This document shows, one piece after another, positions 1 to 7,476 of a DNA stretch of 19,090 nt (positions are counted from its first letter, which is position 1; each line of letters opens with the position of its first letter). Source of the DNA: Candidatus Hydrogenedentota bacterium. Its GTDB lineage: Bacteria; Hydrogenedentota; Hydrogenedentia; Hydrogenedentiales; CAITNO01. A model generated the notes under the pieces. It was given only the letters and a program-made list of their open reading frames with translations. It did not search any database and was not told the origin of the DNA. The position numbers and the translations under genes were made by a program. The stretch is from contig CAIXUF010000029.1 in NCBI GenBank assembly GCA_903922535.1, forward strand, positions 1-19,090, given 5' to 3'.

Positions 1-286
1 GATCCGTCAGGTATTCGGGGTACAGGGGCATGACATTGAGCACCATTGACGGATGCGTCTGGGTCGGGTCGCAGGACCAGACACCCATGGTCGGGAAGGC
101 ACCGCCGGCCTCGTTCGCGTACATTTTCAAGACAAGGCCCATCTGCTTGAGATTGTTTGCGCAGCTTGATCGCCGGGCCGATTCGCGCGCGCGGGCCAGT
201 GCGGGCAGCAGAATTGCCGCCAGAATGCCGATGATGGCGATGACCACCAGCAGCTCGATCAGCGTAAAACCTTTCCTTTGCCTCAT
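1..286 (-). CDS. Prepilin-type N-terminal cleavage/methylation domain protein (type II pseudopilin-like), partial
   Basis: The first 95 codons read on the minus strand; the gene runs off the left edge. The protein opens with MRQRKG followed by [20 protein letters not shown], a textbook type IV prepilin/type II secretion pseudopilin signal: basic leader, Gly before the cleavage site, Glu at +5 of the mature protein, then one hydrophobic helix. After the helix comes a segment resembling [20 protein letters not shown] and then a Met-Tyr-Ala-Asn-Glu stretch. This pattern is typical of the many secreted prepilin-like proteins of Planctomycetota, Lentisphaerota and Hydrogenedentota. The start at 286 is preceded by AAGGA seven bases upstream. 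The role (pilus, secretion or substrate-display pseudopilin) cannot be set from the N-terminus, because the variable C-terminal domain lies outside the window. Confidence 0.93.
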   Translation of the reverse strand, partial: MRQRKGFTLIELLVVIAIIGILAAILLPALARARESARRSSCANNLKQMGLVLKMYANEAGGAFPTMGVWSCDPTQTHPSMVLNVMPLYPEYLTD

Positions 287-652
287 GATGCCATCCTTGT
301 TGCGGGGCCACAGCAGTTCATCTTCTCGGCGGTCCCTTTGTGTTGGTGGTGCGCAATTTGTACAACCATTGCAAGGTTGCACAGCCTGTAATCTGCGGCA
401 CCGTTATAGATTTCGACGCGGGGCATATCTTACCCCGCCTTTATTAGCCTATGATGAGCGTATACGCCAAAGCGCCGGTCCGTCCATGGTCGGCACGTCA
501 CAAACCACGAGACGCCTTTCGTTGCCACCATCGCAGACCATTCTGTTAACAACGAATCTGCCAGAATTCTTTCATCAAACAGTCTAGCGAAAAAAACGTT
601 AGAAGTCAAGCGGTTTTTGGTAGAACCACCGGGCCGTATCAGTGTCCGCATT
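287..652. other. Intergenic region / long leader of the prepilin gene
   Basis: No convincing gene. A promoter at 581-609 (minus strand) would give the prepilin mRNA a leader of nearly 290 nt. The leader includes a 6-bp hairpin, GCGGGG/CCCCGC at 418-423 and 433-438, a 10-bp palindrome GCGTATACGC at 458-467 and an 8-bp palindrome TTGTACAA at 358-365. Either palindrome could be an operator, but nothing identifies a regulator. Confidence 0.5.
581..609 (-). promoter_or_regulatory. Sigma70-like promoter for the prepilin gene
   Basis: On the minus strand TTGACT (609-604) and TAGACT (586-581) are separated by exactly 17 bases. The spacer contains a run of seven T. Transcription would start near 574 and read into the prepilin gene, whose start codon is at 286. 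The promoter lies just downstream of the glycosidase-like gene that ends at 653, so the prepilin can be expressed independently of it. Confidence 0.55.
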
Positions 653-3600
653 TCATTGGAGGGAGCCGAGCAAGTCGGCCAAACGGGCGCGGACATCGGA
701 AATCTTCTGCCAGCGTCGGTCCTCCACGGTGCGCTGCCGGGGAAGGCCGCCGACGCCGGGCACCTCGTCATCATCATCAAGGCCGCAGAACCGGGCTATA
801 TCGCGGGCGTCCGTCTCGAGCAACTGGCGGCTCTCCGCCACCGCCTTGGCGGCGCGCCCCTCCGCGGCGGCCTTGTCCGCCCTTGCGCGCAGCAGCGTCA
901 GCATGGCGTGATCCTCTATGCCGTCGCGGACGGCGTGCCAGCGCCGGCTGGGCACAACGCCGTCGCCCTGGTAAATCAGAAGGTATTCCGGCTCACCACT
1001 GTTAAACCACGGGTCGAAGGCGGAGGTGCAGTAGGTCCAGAATCCGAGACTCTTAAAACCGTGCATCCAGGCCAGCCACGCCTGGCCGCGGTAATAGCCG
1101 AGGGGTGAGCGGTGCTTGGCGTTGCCCTGGCACTCGTAGGTGAACACGTCCTTGCCGGTGGACTTGATGAAGTCGAGCTTTCCCTGATCGGGCTTGTTGA
1201 CGATGCCGGCGCGGGCCGGGCACCAGATGTCGGTGTAAGGGGCCATGGCCTTCAGGTCATCCAGCGACGCATCGCCGACCGGGTCGGTGTAGATGAGAAT
1301 CTTGGGATCGGCTTCCCGGATCACCTTGCCGAGGTTGATGTGGATGTCCACCAGCCCCTCTTTGAGGCCGGGCTCGTCGATGGTGTATATCGCCCAGTCT
1401 TTATAGTCCATGCCGCGCGCCTTGAGGTGCTCCACCCACTTGCGCAAATAGGCCACGGTGGCCTGGTGCCACTCGGGGCTGAATGCTGCCGCCGGACCGG
1501 TCAGGCTGCCGTCAAAACCCTGAAACAGAATGATTCCGTATTTGGCGTATTGGTCGCAGTAGGCGTCGTGCTCCGCATAGTCGAGTTCGCCCTCCAGATT
1601 GCCCTGCCCGTCGAATTTCGCCTTGGGCGCTTTGGACGCGGTGAAGACACTTGAACCGTGCCGCACCTGATCTTCAAGGGCGGCCCCGGGCTGGTCTTTC
1701 AGCACGGAGGACTCCACATAGCCCCAATGGCACAGCCCCAGCGACTTTTTTTCAGGCATCGCCATGGGCCACACGGTCACTTTCAGCGCCGCGGTGGTTT
1801 CGGTGGCGTCCACATCGAGCCCGCGCAGACGGACGGTGGCGGTCCACTCCCCCGCTTTCATGCCCCGCGTGTCGATTTCGAAATAGACTTGCCGCCCTTC
1901 ATAACCGGGGATGACCACGTTGTGGCCCTGATTAAGCCTGGGCAGGGCGTCGGCCGAAAGATCGCCCTTCTCCGTGCGCGTGGCAACGGCCTCGCGCAGG
2001 ATCACCGCGTCGGCGGGGGCCTTGGCATCGTGCGGGCCCGTGAGCGGGGCCATGTCCACCCGCACCGTCAGGGCTTCCGGTCCCAGGTTGAACAGGTTCA
2101 GCGCGGTGGATTCGATCTCACCTGCAAAGGCCTTTGCCGTCATTTCCGCCGGGGCTATGCGTCCCTCGGCAAGTTCATCCATGCCGCCAAAACTTGCCCA
2201 GGGATTGGCCGCGCAGGCGAGCAGCGCCGATTTGCCCTTTGCATACTGTTCCGCCGCGGACAGGATGCGCGCCGTGCGCGTGCGCGCATGGGCCAGTTGC
2301 CGGGTCAGGTCGGCCATTGCCGCGGGTGCCAGCAGCGCGGCGGCGGCCGCCTGTTCGCGCAGCGGCGGCAGCATGGTCCGCCAGTAGAGCGCCTCGCGGC
2401 GCAAATCCTCCGCCATGGCGGCGGGCATATCCGGTGCGAGCGCGTCCATGCGCGCCGCGGCCGCGCCGGTTTCGGCCAGCTCCGCGGCGAACGGCGCGGT
2501 TTGCAGCGTGCGGGCCTGCCGTGCGATTTCCCTGCCGTCCTGCGAGACCACGCACTCAAAGACGAAATCCGCCGCGGCGCGTCCGCCCATGACATAGGGC
2601 ACGGTCGCGCGGATCATGGGCTCGGAGGATGCCGTGACCCTGCGCGCATGCTGGTCGCCCTGGCGCACTTCCAGCGCCACGTCGAGCTTGCCGCGTTTGG
2701 GATTGTCCACGGCCACCGAAAGCTCATTGCGGCCCACATAGGCGCGGCCGGGGTCGAGCGAGGTGATGCGGGGCCTGTCGGGCGTCTTTTTCGCGGTGGC
2801 CGAGGCGGTGTTGCGGCAGTCAAAGCGGTACTGGGGCCAGAGCACGGCCCCCGCCACCGCGCCCGGCCAGCGGTAGGCGGCAAGGGTGCCGGTCACGACA
2901 GGACAGATTACCGTCAACGCACCATTGCCTTTGAGATCGGCCACAGCGGCGGTGGCATTGGACCCGCCGCCCAGGACAACGCTGTCTTTCAATTCTCCCT
3001 TGGCGCTGAACACCTGGATTTTGCCGCTGTAGCCGGCAACGATGATTTCCGGGCTGCCGTCGCCGTCCAAGTCCGCGATGGAAGGCGCCCGGCGCGTGCG
3101 CGCCCCGAGTTCCGCCGTCCACAGCGTGTCGCCTTTGGCGTTGAACACGGTCAACTGTCCCTTGAGATCGGCCACCACGATTTCGGGACTGCCGTCGCCG
3201 TCCAAATCAGCCACGGTGATGCCGCTGTCGATTTCGCCCTTGGTCTGGCCGCACCAGCGGGTTTGGCCGTCGGCGCCCACGACGCAGATTCCGTCGCGGA
3301 TGCCCGTGATGGCCTCCAGTTTTCCGTCGCCGTCGATGTCGGCCAGCACGGGCGCGCCGACCGCCTCCGCCTCGGCGCCCACCCACCAGCGCTCCCTGCC
3401 GGTGTTGTCCAGGCAGACCAACGGTGTCTTTACCGCGCCGAAGAGAATCTCCGGCTTCCCGTCGCCGTCCATGTCGCCCACGGCGGGCGCGGACTTGACG
3501 CCGCGATCATATTTCACCGACCACAGGAGCGAGCCGTCGCCATGCAAGGCCACCACCTGTCCGCGCGCGTCGCCGGTGATCAAATCCAGTTTGCCGTCAC

Positions 3601-4024
3601 CGTCCAGATCAACGGCGGGGACGGCGGCGCTGCCCCATTGGATGCCACCCGACATTGCATGGTCCCACAGCATCTCGCCGGTGCGGCCGTTGAGGCAGTA
3701 GACATGTCCGGTGTTCGTCAGCACCACCACCTCCGGTCCCGGGGCGGGCATAAGCTCCGCTATGGTCGGCGGCGCGCTGATCACATCCGCCTGATGCCAG
3801 CGCCAAAGCTCCTTGCCGTCCGCGTCCAGCGCGATGACCGCCCCCTGGATGGTTGGCGCGATGATTTCCAGTGTGCCGTCGTTGTTCAGATCGGCAATAC
3901 CGACCGAGGCGTCGAACTGCTCCCCCGCGGGCTGGAAGGTCCAGGCCGGTTCCAAGCCCGCAAAGGAGGCAGAGCAAGACAGGGCGACAAACGACACGAG
4001 ACAGGGAAAGGCATGGCGAAGCAT
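653..4024 (-). CDS. Secreted FG-GAP/VCBS propeller protein with GH123-like (DUF4091) catalytic region
   Basis: 1123 residues. A signal peptide (about 1-22, ending SASFA) is followed by a propeller to about residue 405. Calcium-binding DxDxDG-type motifs lie at about 45, 139, 184, 229, 273, 318 and a degraded one at 363, so blades repeat every ~45 residues. A linker and helical region to about 600 leads to a C-terminal segment that resembles DUF4091/glycoside hydrolase 123. This segment carries the adjacent Asp-Glu pair (D883-E884, in YTIDEPG) that is catalytic in GH123 N-acetylgalactosaminidases, and a late FWTY-WFNSGE-like stretch. The likely role is hydrolysis of an extracellular or periplasmic glycan; the sugar is not predictable. 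The start at 4024 is chosen over an ATG 60 bases upstream because GGAGGT sits seven bases before it and the signal peptide begins there. The acidic, basic C-terminal tail (about 1040-1123) is helical. Confidence 0.88.
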   Translation of the reverse strand: MLRHAFPCLVSFVALSCSASFAGLEPAWTFQPAGEQFDASVGIADLNNDGTLEIIAPTIQGAVIALDADGKELWRWHQADVISAPPTIAELMPAPGPEVVVLTNTGHVYCLNGRTGEMLWDHAMSGGIQWGSAAVPAVDLDGDGKLDLITGDARGQVVALHGDGSLLWSVKYDRGVKSAPAVGDMDGDGKPEILFGAVKTPLVCLDNTGRERWWVGAEAEAVGAPVLADIDGDGKLEAITGIRDGICVVGADGQTRWCGQTKGEIDSGITVADLDGDGSPEIVVADLKGQLTVFNAKGDTLWTAELGARTRRAPSIADLDGDGSPEIIVAGYSGKIQVFSAKGELKDSVVLGGGSNATAAVADLKGNGALTVICPVVTGTLAAYRWPGAVAGAVLWPQYRFDCRNTASATAKKTPDRPRITSLDPGRAYVGRNELSVAVDNPKRGKLDVALEVRQGDQHARRVTASSEPMIRATVPYVMGGRAAADFVFECVVSQDGREIARQARTLQTAPFAAELAETGAAAARMDALAPDMPAAMAEDLRREALYWRTMLPPLREQAAAAALLAPAAMADLTRQLAHARTRTARILSAAEQYAKGKSALLACAANPWASFGGMDELAEGRIAPAEMTAKAFAGEIESTALNLFNLGPEALTVRVDMAPLTGPHDAKAPADAVILREAVATRTEKGDLSADALPRLNQGHNVVIPGYEGRQVYFEIDTRGMKAGEWTATVRLRGLDVDATETTAALKVTVWPMAMPEKKSLGLCHWGYVESSVLKDQPGAALEDQVRHGSSVFTASKAPKAKFDGQGNLEGELDYAEHDAYCDQYAKYGIILFQGFDGSLTGPAAAFSPEWHQATVAYLRKWVEHLKARGMDYKDWAIYTIDEPGLKEGLVDIHINLGKVIREADPKILIYTDPVGDASLDDLKAMAPYTDIWCPARAGIVNKPDQGKLDFIKSTGKDVFTYECQGNAKHRSPLGYYRGQAWLAWMHGFKSLGFWTYCTSAFDPWFNSGEPEYLLIYQGDGVVPSRRWHAVRDGIEDHAMLTLLRARADKAAAEGRAAKAVAESRQLLETDARDIARFCGLDDDDEVPGVGGLPRQRTVEDRRWQKISDVRARLADLLGSLQ

Positions 4025-4250
4025 TGGAAGAACCTCCGGTGTTTTGCCCCAGAATAGTCTTACCCGGCAGAGTGAGTCCAGCACAGCAGGCCCGCGTTTT
4101 CCGCATCGTCAATGTGAGGGCGCCCGGGCCGACGAAACAGTCTCTGGAATCAACCGCCCGAAATCTGGGTCATCGGGAGCAAGAGATTTCTTTGCTTCAT
4201 TCGCGATGACGACGAGACTTCGTTTGCGGTGACGGCGAAAGGGCGCCGCG
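4025..4250. repeat. Intergenic spacer with a short imperfect direct repeat
   Basis: Between two minus-strand genes. 4198-4217 and 4221-4240 match at 15 of 20 positions (shared core TTxGCGxTGACGxCGA), giving a 23-base period. The text GAGATTTCTTTGCTTCATTC just before it resembles a class of dispersed intergenic repeats in several environmental phyla. GGGCGCC occurs near both ends of the spacer. I see no gene and no clear terminator. Confidence 0.4.
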
Positions 4251-5210
4251 CTAGATCTTCACGGGCATGCCCGTCTCGGCGGACTCGTTCGCCGCGCAGG
4301 TGATTTGAAGCGTCTTCACCGCGTCGGCATAGGTGCAGCGGATGCCGTTCTTTTTTCCTGTGCGCACCGCGTCGATGAACGCGCGGTTTTCCTCGGCGTA
4401 CATGTCGCACCCGGGCCGGTGTTCGGTGACACGGTGGTCCTCCTCGACACGGACCGTGCAGCCGGAGAGGGCAAGTGTGAACTCGGGGGTGACAATTTCC
4501 AGTTGGGTCCGGCCGGGATGGCTGGCGATGCAGGTGGAGATGATGGATGCCACCGCGCCGGTCTTCAGGCGCAGGGTCACGACGCTGCTGTCGTCCACGT
4601 CAAACCCTTCGACCCGGTTCATGCACCCGCGCGACGCCATCGCGTGCACCTCCTGCACTGGCCCGCACAGGTACCGAACCATGTCGAAAAGGTGGGTGGT
4701 CTGCTCCAAGATCTGGCCGCCGCTTTGATCGCGCCGCCGCCACCAGGCCGCCGGCGGCAGCCCGCCGATCCATGCGCCGTTTACCAGTGAGACCGCCCTG
4801 CCCTTGAGCAGGGCGCGCGCCGCGTCGATCGTGTCGCAGTAGCGGAAGCAGTACCCCGCCGCGCTGAGAATGCCCGCGCGCTTGATGGCTCCGGAAACGC
4901 GCGACGCCGTCGCCATGTCGATGGCCACCGGTTTCTCGACAAACAGATGAATGCCCCGCGCCGCGGCCTCCTCCTCAATGGAACCGTGCGCGAACGGCGG
5001 CACCGTCACGTACACCGCGTCGGGCTTGGCCTTGTCATACAGCGAAACAGGATCGGCGTACACTTCACTGCCTGCGTCGGCGGCAAAAGCCCTGGCCCTC
5101 GACGCGTTCGCGTCACACCCCCCCACGATCTTCACCTCGCCCATGGCCCGGAGATGTTTGAGGTGTTCCCGCGCAATTCCCCCGCATCCGACGAAGCCGA
5201 TCTTCACCAT
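4251..5210 (-). CDS. Gfo/Idh/MocA family oxidoreductase
   Basis: 319 residues, a normal length for the family. The N-terminal Rossmann fold has GFVGCGGIA at residues 5-13, which binds NAD(P). The catalytic-lysine motif EKP is at 92-94, and a C-terminal-domain motif GGQILEQTTHLFD (164-176) supplies the usual His (173) and Asp (176). Members oxidise or reduce sugars, inositols or sugar derivatives using NAD(P); the substrate cannot be told from sequence. The start at 5210 is chosen because GGGAG lies seven bases upstream and the Rossmann strand starts at once; the reading frame stays open 29 codons further upstream without family similarity. The gene lies in the same direction as, and upstream of, the GH123-like gene, consistent with sugar catabolism, but a 226-base spacer separates them. 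A possible -10 box (TAGAAT, 5319-5314, minus) lies about 100 bases upstream. Confidence 0.92.
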   Translation of the reverse strand: MVKIGFVGCGGIAREHLKHLRAMGEVKIVGGCDANASRARAFAADAGSEVYADPVSLYDKAKPDAVYVTVPPFAHGSIEEEAAARGIHLFVEKPVAIDMATASRVSGAIKRAGILSAAGYCFRYCDTIDAARALLKGRAVSLVNGAWIGGLPPAAWWRRRDQSGGQILEQTTHLFDMVRYLCGPVQEVHAMASRGCMNRVEGFDVDDSSVVTLRLKTGAVASIISTCIASHPGRTQLEIVTPEFTLALSGCTVRVEEDHRVTEHRPGCDMYAEENRAFIDAVRTGKKNGIRCTYADAVKTLQITCAANESAETGMPVKI

Positions 5211-5432
5211 GCCACGACTCCCAACGGCCTGACCGCACCGCATGCCTACCCAACGCCGTTCAGAACGCACGCAACCTCCGGCGCGGACATACCCCACCGC
5301 GCGGAGCCAATGGGTATTCTAACAACTTCGCGGACAGGAGAAAAGCACAATCTTGTCAACAGCTTGCGCGGGGAAACACGGGGCCGCGGAACAGGCCGGA
5401 TTGGATCTGCCTTCACCCCCAAAAATGATCGT

Positions 5433-5624
5433 GGCGCCGCCAAGCCCGAAGGCCTGGCGGCGCCGCCTTCCTGCACTTCCCTGCCTCTACTGCTTCGCCG
5501 GAGTATCCGGCGTCCATGGCACAATGTCGGGCTGGTGCCCGAGTTCCCGTGCGGGGTGTCCCGTACACACCCCGCACGGGCGGCGGTAACGTCCCTTGCG
5601 GGGCGTTCCCGCTGGAAACCGCCG
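5433..5624. repeat. Cluster of five consecutive hairpins
   Basis: Perfect or near-perfect inverted repeats follow one another. (1) GGCGCCGCCA 5433-5442 with TGGCGGCGCC 5455-5464. (2) CGCCGGA 5496-5502 with TCCGGCG 5506-5512. (3) CGGGC 5528-5532 with GCCCG 5537-5541. (4) CCCGTGCGGGGTGT 5546-5559 with ACACCCCGCACGGG 5567-5580, a 14-bp stem. (5) AACGTCCC 5588-5595 with GGGGCGTT 5600-5607, enclosed by CGGCGGT 5581-5587 and ACCGCCG 5618-5624. Parts of (4) and (5) also resemble each other directly (5545-5563 and 5592-5611). Read on the minus strand, hairpin (1) is followed six bases later by ATTTTT, so it could end a minus-strand transcript. It could be a structured RNA, a dispersed repeat cluster, or the remains of a mobile element. 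Confidence 0.6.
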
Positions 5625-5881
5625 CGTCTCCCGGCCCATTCAGGCCGTCCCTTCCCCAAGGTTCCTGCTTTCGGCACCGCGTCTGCCTCAACGCGTTTCC
5701 GAACCACCAAGCGTACCGTATAAGACCGCACCGCGCGTCGGTTCCAATACTTGCTTAGCATTAGTCGTGCCAATGCGCTCTCCAGGAAGACAGGCAAGTC
5801 ATAAGTGTTTGCAGTATAATTAGTTATACGGATTATGCTCCCGTCGCGAATTCTTGGCGCTTCGGTTGCAACTCCAGAAAA

Positions 5882-6045
5882 TCCCACATTGGGACCCTTT
5901 TCGTTCCCAAAACGGGATTATTCTCTGACGCCCAAAGGGCCGGACCGTGCGGAAGGGGTCATGGATGCAAATCCTGCACGGCCAAGGCTGTGACCAGGGG
6001 GGTTGCGACAAGGTGCAATTGACGTCAGGAAATGCTATCCTGTGC
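5882..6045 (+). promoter_or_regulatory. Structured leader with a cobalamin-riboswitch-like core (tentative)
   Basis: Three small hairpins (TCCCA/TGGGA 5882-5894, TCCC/GGGA 5905-5917, GCCC/GGGC 5930-5940) precede a core that resembles the conserved centre of cobalamin riboswitches. GGATGCAAATCC (5963-5974) is followed by TGCACGG (5975-5981) and CTGTGACC (5988-5995). GGTCA (5957-5961) can pair with TGACC (5991-5995). Thirty bases on, GTCAGGA with a CAGGA/TCCTG hairpin (6026-6030, 6038-6042) stands where a B12 box (GCCAGGA-like) would be. The match is partial, no closing P1 stem was proven, and the gene downstream is not an obvious B12 gene. Alternatively TGCTATCCT (6033-6041) is an extended -10 promoter, in which case most of this segment would not be transcribed. 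Confidence 0.38.
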
Positions 6046-6099
6046 GGCCTGTTTACGCGGATGGATGCAGAAAACCCACACGGTAAAGGAGAGTTGGAC

Positions 6100-7224
6100 A
6101 TGGCGAAGTATAAGATTGCGTTGTTGCCCGGGGACGGGACGGGGACGGAAGTGCTGGACGAGGGTATCAAGGTGGTGCGCGCCGCCGCGGCCAAGTTTGG
6201 TTTCTCTCTTGACACGGAGTTGTTTGATTTTGGCGGTGAGCGCTACATGCGCACGGGCGAGACGCTGCCCGATTCGGCCGTGGCGGAATTCCGCAAGTTC
6301 GACGCCATCTTCCTGGGTGCCATCGGGCACCCGGAAGTGAAACCGGGCATCCTTGAAAAGGGCATTCTGCTCAAGGCCCGCTTTGAACTGGACCAGTACA
6401 TCAATTTGAGGCCCGTGAAGCTCTATCCGGGCGTGGACACGCCGCTCAAGGGCAAGGGCCCCGAGGACATCGACTTTGTGGTCGTGCGCGAGAACACGCA
6501 GGACCTGTACACGGGCATGGGCGGTGTGATGCACGAGGGCACCCCGAACGAGGTGGCGACGCAGACGGCGGTCTATTCGCGCTTCGGCGTGGACCGGGCG
6601 CTGAAGTACGCGTTCGAATACGCGCAGAAACGCAGCGCGGCCAAGCCGTGGCGCGGTCTGGGCGAGAAGGATCTTGCGGCGGGCAAGACCGCCCAGCTCA
6701 CGCTGTGCGGCAAGACGAACGTGCTGACTTACCTGTACGGCCTGTGGGAGCGCGCTTTCCATGAAATGGGCGCGCAGTATCCCAATGTGAAACGCGAGTA
6801 CGCCCATGTTGACGCCACGACGATGTGGTTTGTGAAGAACCCGGAGTGGTTCGACGTGATCGTCACGGGCAACATGTTCGGCGACATCATCACCGATCTG
6901 GGCGCCATGATTCAGGGCGGCATGGGCATAGCCGCAGGCGGCAACATCAACCCCGAGGGCGTCTCCATGTTCGAGCCGATCGGCGGCAGCGCGCCCAAGT
7001 ACACGGGCATGAACGTGATCAACCCGCTCGCGTGCATATTTGCCGGCCAGATGATGCTGGATCACCTTGGTGAAACCGTCGCCGCCAATGCCATTGAGGC
7101 GGCCGGCATCAAGTTCCTCACTTCCGGACTCATCAAAGGACTTTCGGTCAAGGAGATTCAGGAGGCGGGTCTTTCCACCTCGAAAATTGGCGACATGATC
7201 GCGGACCACGTGGCCCGGGCCTGA
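6100..7224 (+). CDS. Isopropylmalate/isocitrate dehydrogenase family protein (LeuB-like)
   Basis: 374 residues. This is an NAD(P)- and metal-dependent beta-decarboxylating dehydrogenase. Visible family motifs are LLPGDGTGTEV near the N-terminus, the substrate loop around ILEKGILLKARFELDQY followed by NLRP, VVRENTQDLYTG, the metal-binding GDIITDLGAM segment and the cofactor-binding GGSAPKYTG. The loop fits 3-isopropylmalate dehydrogenase (leucine biosynthesis), with a Glu near where LeuB recognises the isopropyl group but one residue further from the conserved Arg. A tartrate/malate or homoisocitrate-type activity cannot be excluded, and no other leu gene is adjacent. The start at 6100 has AAAGGAG eight bases upstream; the frame remains open upstream to 5947 but that part is the structured leader. 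It is a single-gene unit, closed by the terminator at 7256-7296. Confidence 0.92.
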   Translation: MAKYKIALLPGDGTGTEVLDEGIKVVRAAAAKFGFSLDTELFDFGGERYMRTGETLPDSAVAEFRKFDAIFLGAIGHPEVKPGILEKGILLKARFELDQYINLRPVKLYPGVDTPLKGKGPEDIDFVVVRENTQDLYTGMGGVMHEGTPNEVATQTAVYSRFGVDRALKYAFEYAQKRSAAKPWRGLGEKDLAAGKTAQLTLCGKTNVLTYLYGLWERAFHEMGAQYPNVKREYAHVDATTMWFVKNPEWFDVIVTGNMFGDIITDLGAMIQGGMGIAAGGNINPEGVSMFEPIGGSAPKYTGMNVINPLACIFAGQMMLDHLGETVAANAIEAAGIKFLTSGLIKGLSVKEIQEAGLSTSKIGDMIADHVARA

Positions 7225-7255
7225 GCCTCCTCCCCATATTGGCACGAGACCTTTC

Positions 7256-7296
7256 CGCGCCGTCCCGGATCCTATTCCGGGACGGCGCGATTGTTT
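7256..7296 (+). terminator. Rho-independent terminator after the LeuB-like gene
   Basis: A perfect 14-bp stem, CGCGCCGTCCCGGA (7256-7269) with TCCGGGACGGCGCG (7276-7289), a 6-base loop, then ATTGTTT. It lies 32 bases after the stop codon. Confidence 0.85.
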
Positions 7297-7364
7297 GGCC
7301 GGGGTGAAATATCTTTACAGGCCCGATTTGTTTTCACTAATAGAAGATTTGAGAATAGAAACTG

Positions 7365-7393
7365 TTGACATTCAGGCGCAAATCGCTTACAAT
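7365..7393 (+). promoter_or_regulatory. Near-consensus sigma70 promoter for the recombinase-domain gene
   Basis: TTGACA (7365-7370) and TACAAT (7388-7393) are 17 bases apart, one base from consensus overall. Transcription would start near 7400. The surrounding DNA (about 7310-7410) is clearly more AT-rich than the rest of the window. Confidence 0.75.
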
Positions 7394-7476
7394 AAGGATG
7401 TGAATATATGTTACACCGGGGATTGCAAGTTACAGGCCATGGGGGCCAGACCGGTGAGATCTTGGGCGGTCGATTG

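Larger units (their letters stand above)
5211..6099. other. Large non-coding region, rich in hairpins
   Basis: 889 bases between divergent genes. Open frames cross it (one of 213 codons on the minus strand, 5246-5887) but show no recognisable domain and run through perfect inverted repeats, so I do not call a gene. Its content is a cluster of hairpins at 5433-5624, an AT-rich stretch at 5809-5833 with TATAA/TTATA arms (5815-5819, 5824-5828), and a structured leader at 5882-6042 before the dehydrogenase gene. Confidence 0.6.

Noticed and set aside
418..446. GCGGGG/CCCCGC hairpin followed by CTTTATT as a plus-strand terminator
   Set aside because: No plus-strand gene ends before it; it is better seen as part of the minus-strand leader.
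1658..4057. 799-codon open frame on the plus strand antisense to the GH123-like gene
   Set aside because: It mirrors the codon positions of the real gene in GC-rich DNA, has no domain and is His/Arg/Gly-rich as expected from an antisense reading.
5815..5828. TATAAT at 5815-5820 as a promoter for the LeuB-like gene
   Set aside because: No -35 box at a proper distance and the gene starts 280 bases downstream; the TATAA/TTATA palindrome may explain the match.
5246..5887. 213-codon minus-strand frame in the large intergenic region
   Set aside because: No recognisable domain, Arg-rich low-complexity composition, and it runs through five perfect inverted repeats; a random open frame in GC-rich DNA is more likely.
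6025..7245. 406-codon minus-strand frame across the LeuB-like gene
   Set aside because: Shadow of a gene with clear family motifs; no domain of its own.
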